6,384 nt of DNA, taken from an uncultured Bacteroidales bacterium (GTDB lineage: Bacteria; Bacteroidota; Bacteroidia; Bacteroidales; F082). The notes beneath the pieces were generated by a model. That model was not told the DNA's origin, did no database searches, and was given only the letters and a program-made list of their open reading frames with translations. The translations under genes and the position numbers were made by a program. Location of the stretch: the NCBI GenBank assembly GCA_937877465.1, contig CALFIT010000030.1:1-6384 (forward strand), given 5' to 3'. Below are positions 1 to 5,448 of the stretch, one piece after another (within the stretch, counting starts at the first letter, position 1; each line of letters opens with the position of its first letter).

Positions 1-628
1 CCTTTACCATGATGTTGCGCGACTGGAAATCGCGGTACATGAAGAAGCCGTCGGGGGCTTGGCTCACGAAGTCGGCGAAGGCGTTGAAATCGCGGTTGAG
101 GCGCGTTTCGTTGAAGTCGATTTCCTCGTGGGGCTTCACGAAGTAGTATTTGAAATAGTTGAGGTCGTCGAGGATGGCCTGCCGGTCGAAACGCTCGGTA
201 GGGTAGGCCTTGCCGTAGTCAAGACCTTGATGTCCAATATATTGGAACTTCACCAGATGGCTCAAGGCCTTTTTGTAAAGTCCAATCAGGTTTTCGCCAT
301 AGCCGCCCGAAGCCAAGGATTTTTGCACATGCGCAAAGAGGTTGTCGTCGCCGAAGTCGCTTTGCAGGTAGGCCGTGCGTTCCGCGTTGACGGCAATGAC
401 CTCTGGCACATTCAGTCCCAAGTCATGAAAATGCTGGCAGAAGGTCAGGAAGGCCTCGTTTTCTTCAACGTTGTTGCTGTAAGTGCCAATCAGACTGCGC
501 GTTGCGGTGACGATCCTGAAATACTTCCTCGCCGAACCCGACTCGGCCATCGGCAAAATCTCGATGGGATTCTCACCGAAGGAACGAGTTAAATCGGCTA
601 ATATGCTTTGAATATCAATGGGTTGCAT
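1..628 (-). CDS. APH-fold phosphotransferase (sugar-kinase-like), N-terminal part only
   Basis: The start is the ATG at 628-626 and the frame is open to the window edge, giving 209 residues. The fold is read from two motifs. A small-residue nucleotide-binding loop followed by a strand, GSARKYFRI, lies at residues 31-39. The Brenner-type catalytic motif YRDFQSRNIMV, a variant of HxDxxxxN, lies at 198-208 with Asp200 as the probable catalytic base and Asn205 as a metal ligand. These point to the aminoglycoside phosphotransferase superfamily (PF01636), closest in style to cell-wall sugar kinases such as AmgK (N-acetylmuramate/N-acetylglucosamine kinase) rather than to resistance enzymes. Bacteroidetes homologues are often longer, with a RapZ-like C-terminal domain, and may precede a nucleotidyltransferase gene; whether that holds here is out of view. 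The metal-binding DxD after the Brenner motif is also beyond the edge. The enzyme is probably cytosolic and its substrate is unknown. It has its own predicted promoter, 64 bp after the preceding small membrane gene. Confidence 0.8.
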   Translation of the reverse strand, partial: MQPIDIQSILADLTRSFGENPIEILPMAESGSARKYFRIVTATRSLIGTYSNNVEENEAFLTFCQHFHDLGLNVPEVIAVNAERTAYLQSDFGDDNLFAHVQKSLASGGYGENLIGLYKKALSHLVKFQYIGHQGLDYGKAYPTERFDRQAILDDLNYFKYYFVKPHEEIDFNETRLNRDFNAFADFVSQAPDGFFMYRDFQSRNIMVK

Positions 629-634
629 TGGCTG

Positions 635-675
635 TTCGTTTTTCTTTTGTGGGCAAATTTACAAAGAAAAACGAA
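635..675. repeat. 13-bp perfect inverted repeat around the kinase promoter
   Basis: The left arm ttcgtttttcttt (635-647) is exactly reverse-complementary to aaagaaaaacgaa (663-675). With one bulged T the pairing extends inward by two more base pairs. The predicted -7 box (654-661) lies in the 15-nt spacer. A promoter firing there would transcribe only one arm, so the repeat would act as a DNA operator. Read-through from the upstream gene would make both arms, and the hairpin would end seven nt before the start codon. No U-run follows the stem on the minus strand, so it is not a standard terminator. Confidence 0.6.
654..661 (-). promoter_or_regulatory. Predicted Bacteroidetes -7 promoter box for the kinase gene
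   Basis: The minus strand reads TAAATTTG, an exact match to the Bacteroidetes primary sigma factor -7 consensus TAnnTTTG. It ends 26 bp before the kinase ATG, implying a leader of about 20 nt. No convincing TTG -33 element is seen about 20 bp upstream. The same kind of box at a similar distance precedes the porin and ychF-like genes, which supports the call. Confidence 0.5.
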
Positions 676-692
676 ACCCCGAAAATAATCGC

Positions 693-983
693 CTATTTCT
701 TCCCTCGCGTTTCCACCCAAACCCACAGCCGCCACATGAGCCAGCCCCAGGCGAAGAAGAGGACGTAGAAAATCCATTTCGGCACCGAGGTCTGGTAGGT
801 GCCTTCCTTGTCGATTTCGCTGTATTGCTCGGTGGGGATGTCGGCGTAGTAATAGGCACCCGCGCCGAAGTCGTAGCCTTCGACGATGCCGAGTTGGTTG
901 GCCATGATCCAACCGGCCAAAAACAAAGTGATTACCACCACGACGATGGTAATCACTTTGAATATTTTGTGGTTTTTGTCCAT
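693..983 (-). CDS. Small two-helix membrane protein coupled to the YeiH-family exporter
   Basis: This is a 96-residue protein starting MDKNHKIF and ending ETRGKK before a TAG stop. I do not recognise a family. It has two hydrophobic helices, about residues 8-28 (VITIVVVVITLFLAGW) and 70-90 (aromatic, with five Trp). The loop between them, about 40 residues, is acidic and tyrosine-rich and contains AYYYADIPTEQY (43-54). Lys/Arg clusters at both ends predict that both termini are cytoplasmic and the loop is periplasmic. The start ATG (983-981) shares its A with the exporter stop codon (TAATG), so the two are almost certainly translationally coupled. Such coupling suggests a small accessory or stabilising subunit of the transporter, in the manner of KdpF or CydX, but that is inference. 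The compact hydrophobic-loop-hydrophobic pattern and exact junction with the neighbour argue against a chance reading frame. Confidence 0.85.
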   Translation of the reverse strand: MDKNHKIFKVITIVVVVITLFLAGWIMANQLGIVEGYDFGAGAYYYADIPTEQYSEIDKEGTYQTSVPKWIFYVLFFAWGWLMWRLWVWVETRGKK

Positions 984-2326
984 TATTTGAACATGTCGAG
1001 TACGGGGACTTTGAACACCACGCCCGAAAGCAGGAACCACACGGCAAACAGCGTGAGGGCGATGTTGAACACTTGGCCCACGATGTAGAGCCAAAGCACC
1101 TTGCCGCCTTGCATCTGCTTGATGAGGCTCTTGAAGTTGGTGTCGAGTCCGATGCTGGTGAAGGCCAACACGAAGGCCCAGTTCTTGTATTGGTCGAGCA
1201 CGCCGTTGATGGCTTTCACCTCGGCGCCGCTGGTGAGCGGCATGACGATGAAGGAGGCGACCAACGAGGCCACGAAGAAACCGATGATGAACTTCGGGAA
1301 GCGGGTCCAGATTTCGCCTGCGCCCACTTTGCTGTCGCCGGTCTTGTCGACCTTGGTGGCGAAGAAGATGGCCACAAAGAAGGCGATGAAGCCGATGAGG
1401 ATGTTCTGGATGCTCTTCACGAGCACGGCAGCCTGTTCGGCCTCTTCGCCGAGGGCGTTGCCGGCCAACACCACGGCTCCCGTTGAGTCGACGGTGCCGC
1501 CGATGAGGGCACCGCCCATGAGCTGGTTCATGCCGCAGGCACGGATGATCATCGGCTCGAACACCATCATCAGGATGGTGAAGATGATGGAGATGGAGAT
1601 GGCCAACGAGAGGTCTTCCTTCTTGGCTTTGGCGGCGGCGCCGGTGGCGATGGCCGCACTTGTGCCGCACACCGAAGTGGCGGAGGCCAAGGTGATGACC
1701 AAGGGCTTGTTGTCCATTTTCAGCACTTTGGTGCCGAACCACCACATGAAGATGATGACGATAGGCGTCACGATCCATGCGATGCCGAGACCGTAGAGGC
1801 CGAACTTGGCGATGTTGGAGAACAGCACCGAGAAGCCCATGATGACCAAGCCCGTCTTGATGTAGAACTCAGTGCGGATGGCGGGCTTCAGCCAGTCGGG
1901 GGTGCCCACGGTGTTGGAGATTAGCAGGCCGATGAGCAAGGCCCAGAAGGCCCATTCCAAGTAACGGTTGAGGGTGAACTCGGCACTCACCAAGCGCACG
2001 ATGATGGAGATGACGAACAGCACGACGAAAGCCGGGATGAATTTCTTGATTTCGCCGCCTTGCAGCTTCACGCCGATGGTGAACAGGATGCCAAGCACCA
2101 AGAAGGTACGCAGCATCTTGACCCAGAACGCGCCATTGAGTTGTGCGGCCAATGATTTCTTTTCTTCCACGTTCTCCCACCAGTGCCAGGTGCTGAACTT
2201 GGCTGCGGAAAAGTCGAAGCCGCCAGTGAGGACGGCGATGCAGCCGATGGCGATGACGATGAAGCCGATCCAGACCGACAGCCAGTCCTCGGTCTTCCAA
2301 AGTTTCGAGACATTGTTGTTTGCCAT
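983..2326 (-). CDS. YeiH-family putative sulfate exporter (PF03601), inner membrane
   Basis: This 447-residue protein has about 11-13 hydrophobic segments. Family hallmarks are the core helix VCGTSAAIATGAAA (219-232), the glycine-rich GGTVDSTGAVVLAG (276-289), and the final SIGLDTNFKSL followed by a hydrophobic helix. It belongs to the conserved hypothetical 698 / 'putative sulfate exporter' family (TC 2.A.98), whose characterised or proposed members export sulfate, sulfite or sulfonates; the substrate here is unproven. E. coli YeiH has about 349 residues. The extra length lies mainly in the first ~120 residues, which hold additional membrane segments and a Trp-rich extramembrane stretch (STWHWWENVEEKK, 45-57). 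I chose the ATG at 2326-2324, giving MANNNVSKLWKTEDW. An upstream in-frame ATG at 2410 would place the translated palindrome and porin-proximal DNA in the protein and is rejected. It lies downstream of the porin, separated by a strong palindrome, and overlaps the small membrane gene by one base. Confidence 0.9.
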   Translation of the reverse strand: MANNNVSKLWKTEDWLSVWIGFIVIAIGCIAVLTGGFDFSAAKFSTWHWWENVEEKKSLAAQLNGAFWVKMLRTFLVLGILFTIGVKLQGGEIKKFIPAFVVLFVISIIVRLVSAEFTLNRYLEWAFWALLIGLLISNTVGTPDWLKPAIRTEFYIKTGLVIMGFSVLFSNIAKFGLYGLGIAWIVTPIVIIFMWWFGTKVLKMDNKPLVITLASATSVCGTSAAIATGAAAKAKKEDLSLAISISIIFTILMMVFEPMIIRACGMNQLMGGALIGGTVDSTGAVVLAGNALGEEAEQAAVLVKSIQNILIGFIAFFVAIFFATKVDKTGDSKVGAGEIWTRFPKFIIGFFVASLVASFIVMPLTSGAEVKAINGVLDQYKNWAFVLAFTSIGLDTNFKSLIKQMQGGKVLWLYIVGQVFNIALTLFAVWFLLSGVVFKVPVLDMFK

Positions 2327-2346
2327 AGTGATGTTGTTTTTGTTTT

Positions 2347-2409
2347 TGACACGGGACTGTGGGACGCGGGACAACCGACTCGTGTCTCGCGTCCCGAAGT
2401 CTCGCGTCA
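2347..2409. repeat. 63-nt imperfect palindrome / hairpin between porin and exporter
   Basis: Arms at 2347-2373 and 2383-2409 are 27 nt each, match at 22 of 27 positions as reverse complements, and enclose a 9-nt loop (2374-2382). The inner 13 bp (2361-2373 with 2383-2395) has one mismatch. In minus-strand RNA one of the five mismatches becomes a G-U wobble. Each arm also repeats internally: gtctcgcgtc occurs at 2384-2393 and 2399-2408. It starts three bases after the porin stop codon. No U-run follows it in the direction of transcription (the next bases are A-rich), so it is not a normal intrinsic terminator. It resembles REP/BIME-type intergenic palindromes and could stabilise the porin 3' end and lower expression of the exporter. 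Confidence 0.75.
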
Positions 2410-2411
2410 AT

Positions 2412-3668
2412 TTAGAACTTATAGCTCAAGATGCCGATGATGCGGTGCGAGTTGGTCTTTTCTCCAATGACTTGCTGCACCAGCGAGTAGTCGAGCTTGA
2501 AGTTGACCGACTTCAGCGGCCAGTAGTTGATGCCGACAGTGTAGAAGTCGGTGAGGCCGTAAACGGTATTGTTCATGTCGCCGGGTTCAAGGCGCTCGTA
2601 GCGGAGGACGGGCATCAAGGTTTGCTTGCCTTCTTTGCCAAGCTTGAAGTTGTAGCCAGCCACGGCGTAAAAACCTTTGCTGAAACGGAATTGCTCGATC
2701 GGGTAGCCGTTATCGTCAACGATGTCGTTGAGGTAGCCTGTGGTGCCGTTGAGATATTCGCCACGCAACATCAAATTGCCGTCGCTGTATTGGATGCCAG
2801 CAGCCCAACGGTTGCGGGTGCAGTTTTCGTTGTCGTCCTTTGTGTACTTGCCATAGTAGTACGAACCGCTCAGCGTCAAAGCCTTCAGGCCGGGATGCAC
2901 TTCAAGGCGACCGACGAGGTCCTTGCGGTTGTTGTTGTCGGTAGTGGTCGGGCCGTTGCCGTTGAACACACCCAAAGCATAATCAACGACGTGGTATTTG
3001 ACGTTTCCTTCCTCGCCCTTGATGGGGAAGAGCTTACCTGTGGCCATCAGACCGATGTCGCGGCCCAGACCTCCTACACCGCAAACATCACTATAGCCTC
3101 CGAGCTTTTGGATGACCTCGCCGTAGTCGAAGATTTCAAGGTTGACGGGGTTGATGGGGCTTTCGAGGGTGAACGGGGTCTTGAACTGACCGAACTGGAT
3201 GGCAAAAGCGTCGCAGACTTTGTACTTCAAGAAAGCGTCAACGAGCATGGGGCTGCGGCTGAAGTCGCCTTGCAGCTTGTAGCTCAGGCCCTTATACAAG
3301 TTGCCGTCGACCGACAGACGTACGCGGCGCATACGGAAGGTGTTGCTGGTCAGCTCGCCTTCATCGTTGATGTTGGCTTGGTACATGCCTTGGACGAAGC
3401 CTGAGATTTTGGGCATCTCCATGCCGCCTTTGGGGTCTTTCTTTTCTGGTTTCTCGGGTTTTGCCGGCTTTTCGGGTCTTCCGGGTTGCTGAGGCTTCTC
3501 CATTTTAGGTTTGCCTTCGTCTTTTCTGGGACCTTCAGGTCTCTCCATTTTAGGTTTGCCTTCGTCTTTTCTGGGACCTTCAGGCTTCACGGGTTTGACT
3601 TGAGCATTGATGCTCATCGGGATAGCAATGGCTAATGCACCGATCAATAAGCGAAAGTTGTGTTTCAT
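2412..3668 (-). CDS. Outer-membrane porin, OprO/OprP (phosphate-selective porin) family
   Basis: This is a 418-residue precursor. A Sec signal peptide (MKHNFRLLIGALAIAIPMSINA) ends with probable cleavage after Ala22. A Pro/Lys/Glu-rich linker (about 23-86) follows, with a 15-residue repeat PEGPRKDEGKPKMER/K at 29-43 and 44-58. The beta-barrel starts at KISGFVQGMYQA (87-98). Typical PF07396 features are NTFRMRRVRLSVDG, Y-x-LQGDFS, LVDAFLKYK, IQFGQFKTPF and GLGRDIG. It ends in YKF*, the aromatic C-terminus expected of a BAM-inserted barrel. I chose the ATG at 3668-3666 because the signal peptide begins there; an in-frame ATG at 3698 would add ten residues before it and overlaps the predicted promoter box. 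Family members are anion-biased general or phosphate-selective channels, but selectivity cannot be read here. The linker may lie in the periplasm or interact with peptidoglycan (inference). It is followed by the exporter and small membrane genes on the same strand. Confidence 0.88.
   Translation of the reverse strand: MKHNFRLLIGALAIAIPMSINAQVKPVKPEGPRKDEGKPKMERPEGPRKDEGKPKMEKPQQPGRPEKPAKPEKPEKKDPKGGMEMPKISGFVQGMYQANINDEGELTSNTFRMRRVRLSVDGNLYKGLSYKLQGDFSRSPMLVDAFLKYKVCDAFAIQFGQFKTPFTLESPINPVNLEIFDYGEVIQKLGGYSDVCGVGGLGRDIGLMATGKLFPIKGEEGNVKYHVVDYALGVFNGNGPTTTDNNNRKDLVGRLEVHPGLKALTLSGSYYYGKYTKDDNENCTRNRWAAGIQYSDGNLMLRGEYLNGTTGYLNDIVDDNGYPIEQFRFSKGFYAVAGYNFKLGKEGKQTLMPVLRYERLEPGDMNNTVYGLTDFYTVGINYWPLKSVNFKLDYSLVQQVIGEKTNSHRIIGILSYKF
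3497..3584. repeat. 45-bp-period tandem duplication inside the porin linker
   Basis: Two copies (3497-3539 and 3542-3584) are identical over 43 bases and start 45 bp apart, so each encodes a 15-residue unit (PEGPRKDEGKPKMER/K) and preserves frame. The near-identity at nucleotide level points to recent duplication or continuing slippage. Copy-number change would lengthen or shorten the Pro/Lys linker without breaking the porin. Confidence 0.9.
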
Positions 3669-3695
3669 TTGAGTAAGATTTAAAACGTTTTCAAT

Positions 3696-3716
3696 CAAAT
3701 TTACGCGGCAAAAATA
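3696..3716 (-). promoter_or_regulatory. Predicted porin promoter: two candidate -7 boxes
   Basis: On the minus strand TATTTTTG (3716-3709) and TAAATTTG (3703-3696) both fit TAnnTTTG. The second lies 28 bp before the porin ATG, close to the spacing at the kinase and ychF-like genes, and is preferred; the first would give a leader of about 34 nt. No clear -33 TTG is visible because the upstream DNA is an A/T-rich dyad repeat. The gap between idi and porin (3669-3795) is 127 bp and holds this promoter and the dyads. Confidence 0.5.
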
Positions 3717-3744
3717 GTAAAAATACTTATAGTAAATATACTTA
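3715..3744. promoter_or_regulatory. Two tandem 15-bp dyads, possible operator of the porin unit
   Basis: The plus strand reads tagtaaaaatactta (3715-3729) then tagtaaatatactta (3730-3744). The units match at 14 of 15 positions and each contains the dyad AGTA-N4-TACT. They abut or overlap the -7 boxes and cover where a -33 element would be. Tandem short dyads in this position suggest binding of a dimeric regulator. Simple A/T-rich composition bias is the alternative. No regulator can be named from the sequence. Confidence 0.4.
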
Positions 3745-3795
3745 CTAATTATTTTGTCGAAAAAAAGTGTCGAGAAAAGGGCGGTGCGGCTTTTT

Positions 3796-4323
3796 TTATG
3801 CCTGCCTCAAGGTCTCGGCATGGTTGTTCATCTCCTCGAAAGTGATCTTGAACCACTCGGTGTAGTCTTCGGGATGGAGTAGGAGGTCTTCTTTCAAATC
3901 GTTGAGGCTCATGTATTTCCACGATTCCACTTCGTCGCGGTTGATGTTCGGTTCTTCGTCGCTTTGCCCAATCCAAACATGGTCGAACTCGTGCTCGGTG
4001 AGCCCTTGCCCGACGGGTGCCTTATATATAAAGGTATAGACTTCGTGCATCTCGCAGGTCATGCCCATCTCTTCCCGAAGGCGGCGCGAGGTGGCCTCGG
4101 CCAAGGTCTCGCCGTCGCGGGGATGGCTACAGCAGGTGTTGGTCCACAGGCCGGGGGAGTGGTATTTCGACAAGGCGCGTTGCTGCAAGAGCAGTTCGCC
4201 TTTCGTGTTGAAGATGAAGATGGAAAAGGCACGGTGGAGGTGCGGCGTCTCATGCGCCGCCTGTTTTTCCATCAGGCCGATGGGGTTGTCCTGCTCGTCA
4301 ACAAGGATGACTTCTTCCATCAT
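3796..4323 (-). CDS. idi: Isopentenyl-diphosphate delta-isomerase, type 1
   Basis: This cytosolic Nudix-fold enzyme interconverts isopentenyl and dimethylallyl diphosphate for isoprenoid synthesis (undecaprenyl carrier, quinones). Its 175 residues are close to the E. coli enzyme (182). By alignment from memory with E. coli Idi, the catalytic Cys67 corresponds to Cys65 in WTNTCCSHP (60-68). The metal ligands correspond to His24, His30 (LHRAFS), His67, and Glu110/Glu112 in LTEHEFDHVW, the last also being the acid/base region. The degenerate Nudix box GETLAEATSRRLREEMGM is at 71-88. The first ATG (4323-4321) overlaps the ychF-like stop as ATGA; the next codon is also ATG and would still overlap by one base. 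The enzyme is dispensable in organisms using the MEP pathway, since IspH makes both products, so here it probably balances the two isomers. No clear terminator follows it before the porin promoter. Confidence 0.93.
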   Translation of the reverse strand: MMEEVILVDEQDNPIGLMEKQAAHETPHLHRAFSIFIFNTKGELLLQQRALSKYHSPGLWTNTCCSHPRDGETLAEATSRRLREEMGMTCEMHEVYTFIYKAPVGQGLTEHEFDHVWIGQSDEEPNINRDEVESWKYMSLNDLKEDLLLHPEDYTEWFKITFEEMNNHAETLRQA

Positions 4324-5390
4324 ACATTGAATCTGATGTTGAGTATATCACCGTCTTGCACGACATAGGTTTTGCCCTCCACGCGGAACTTGCCGGCTTC
4401 CTTCACGGCGGCCTCTGAGCCATACTTCAGGAAGTCGTCGGTACTCATCACTTCGGCGCGGATGAAGCCGCGTTGCAGGTCGCTGTGGATGGCTCCGGCG
4501 GCAATAGGGGCGGTGTCGCCCACATGGATGGTCCATGCCCTCGTTTCGTCGGGGCCGGTGGTGAAGAACGAATGCAGGTTCAAGGTGTGGTAGGCCGTGC
4601 GGACGAGCTTGTTCACGCCGGGTTCGGTCAGGCCGGCGTCTTCCATGAAGAGCTGGCGGTCGTCGGCATCGAGTTCGGCGATTTCGGCCTCCAACTTGCC
4701 GGCGATGATGAGCATCTCCTGACCTTCCTTGAGATCGGCTTTCACGGCCTCGGAGTACTTGTTGCCCGTAGTGGCCGAGGCATCGTCGACGTTGCAGACG
4801 TAGAGGATGGGCTTGGCGGTGAGCAGCTGGATGTCTTGCACGATTTTCTTGTCTTCCTCGGCCACTTTCGCGTCGCGGGCGTTGCCGAAGTTTTCGAGGG
4901 TTTCTTTGTAAACGCTCAGCACGTCGAAGGCTTTCTTGTTGTCCTTCTCGCCGTTTTTCAGCAGCTTTTGGACGCGCTCCAACTTGCGCGTGACCAAGTC
5001 CAAGTCGCGCACTTGAAGCTCAAGGTCGACGAGTTCCATGTCGCGCACGGGGTCGATGCTGCCTTCGCTATGTGGGATGTTGGGGTCGTCGAAGCAGCGC
5101 AACACGTGGATGAGGGCATCCATCGTCTGAACCTCGGCTAAGAGTTTGTTGCCCACGCCTTGGCCACCTTTGCTCAGTCCGGGCAGGTCAACGATTTCGA
5201 CCGTGGCGGGCACGATGCGTTTCGAATGGGAGATGTTGTCGATGAGCTTGAGCCTATCGTCAACCACTTCACACATGCCGATGTTCGACTTCGAGGCAAA
5301 ACCAATCTCCGCCTTAGTGTTTGATATACAATTGAATATGGTGGTCTTTCCCACACTTGAAAGACCGATGATTCCGCAATTTAATGACAT
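4320..5390 (-). CDS. Divergent YchF/OLA1-type P-loop NTPase (TGS/DUF933 domain)
   Basis: This is a 356-residue cytosolic NTPase of the Obg-related YchF family; E. coli YchF has 363. Landmarks are P-loop GLSSVGKTT (9-17), G3 DLPGLSKG (68-75), RCFDDPNIPH (98-107, with His107 at the place of E. coli catalytic His114), a helical arm of about 115-180, the G4-equivalent NVDD (200-203), and a C-terminal TGS domain (about 273-356) with RAWTIHVGDTAPIAAG, HSDLQRGFIRAEV and DGDILNIRFNV. YchF proteins hydrolyse ATP and associate with ribosomes and stress responses. This one departs from the usual form. The P-loop is SSVGKTT instead of PNVGKST. The switch-I segment FPFCTIEPN is replaced by FASKSN and is about four residues shorter. 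DIAGLVKGASKGEGLGN becomes DLPGLSKGGQGVGN, three residues shorter. It therefore looks like a paralogue rather than the housekeeping YchF, so no symbol is given. It is translationally coupled to idi. Confidence 0.85.
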   Translation of the reverse strand: MSLNCGIIGLSSVGKTTIFNCISNTKAEIGFASKSNIGMCEVVDDRLKLIDNISHSKRIVPATVEIVDLPGLSKGGQGVGNKLLAEVQTMDALIHVLRCFDDPNIPHSEGSIDPVRDMELVDLELQVRDLDLVTRKLERVQKLLKNGEKDNKKAFDVLSVYKETLENFGNARDAKVAEEDKKIVQDIQLLTAKPILYVCNVDDASATTGNKYSEAVKADLKEGQEMLIIAGKLEAEIAELDADDRQLFMEDAGLTEPGVNKLVRTAYHTLNLHSFFTTGPDETRAWTIHVGDTAPIAAGAIHSDLQRGFIRAEVMSTDDFLKYGSEAAVKEAGKFRVEGKTYVVQDGDILNIRFNV

Positions 5391-5411
5391 AATGCTATGG
5401 TTTTAATGCGG

Positions 5412-5419
5412 CAAAAATA
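5412..5419 (-). promoter_or_regulatory. Predicted -7 promoter box for ychF-like/idi
   Basis: The minus strand reads TATTTTTG, matching TAnnTTTG, 22 bp before the ychF-like ATG and inside the 58-bp gap after the MFS gene. The sequence TATTTTTGCCGC is shared with the porin promoter region. The implied leader is about 15 nt and lacks a Shine-Dalgarno site. No clear -33 TTG is seen at the usual spacing. Confidence 0.5.
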
Positions 5420-5448
5420 CAAAAAAATCGTTTCCCGTATGGCGTTTC

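Noticed and set aside
59..592. 177-residue open frame on the plus strand
   Set aside because: It is antisense to the kinase gene, whose own frame carries recognisable APH motifs; the plus-strand product has none.
635..675. Phase-variable invertible promoter
   Set aside because: The inverted-repeat spacer is only 15 nt, too short for the usual Bacteroides invertible promoters, and no recombinase gene is nearby.
2327..2410. Upstream extension of the exporter start to an ATG at 2410
   Set aside because: The extra 28 residues (TRDFGTRD...) are just the translated intergenic palindrome; MANNNVSKLW at 2326 is a natural start after an A-rich leader.
1968..3404. 478-residue open frame on the plus strand
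   Set aside because: It is antisense to the porin and exporter starts, reads through the palindrome, and has valine/alanine-rich shadow composition without a recognisable domain.
3745..3797. Possible intrinsic terminator after idi (A-run and T-runs around a GC-rich segment)
   Set aside because: The only pairings are an A/T stem of about 8 bp (AAAAAAAG with CTTTTTTT) across a 22-nt loop and a 4-bp TCGA pairing; there is no stable GC stem directly before a T-run.
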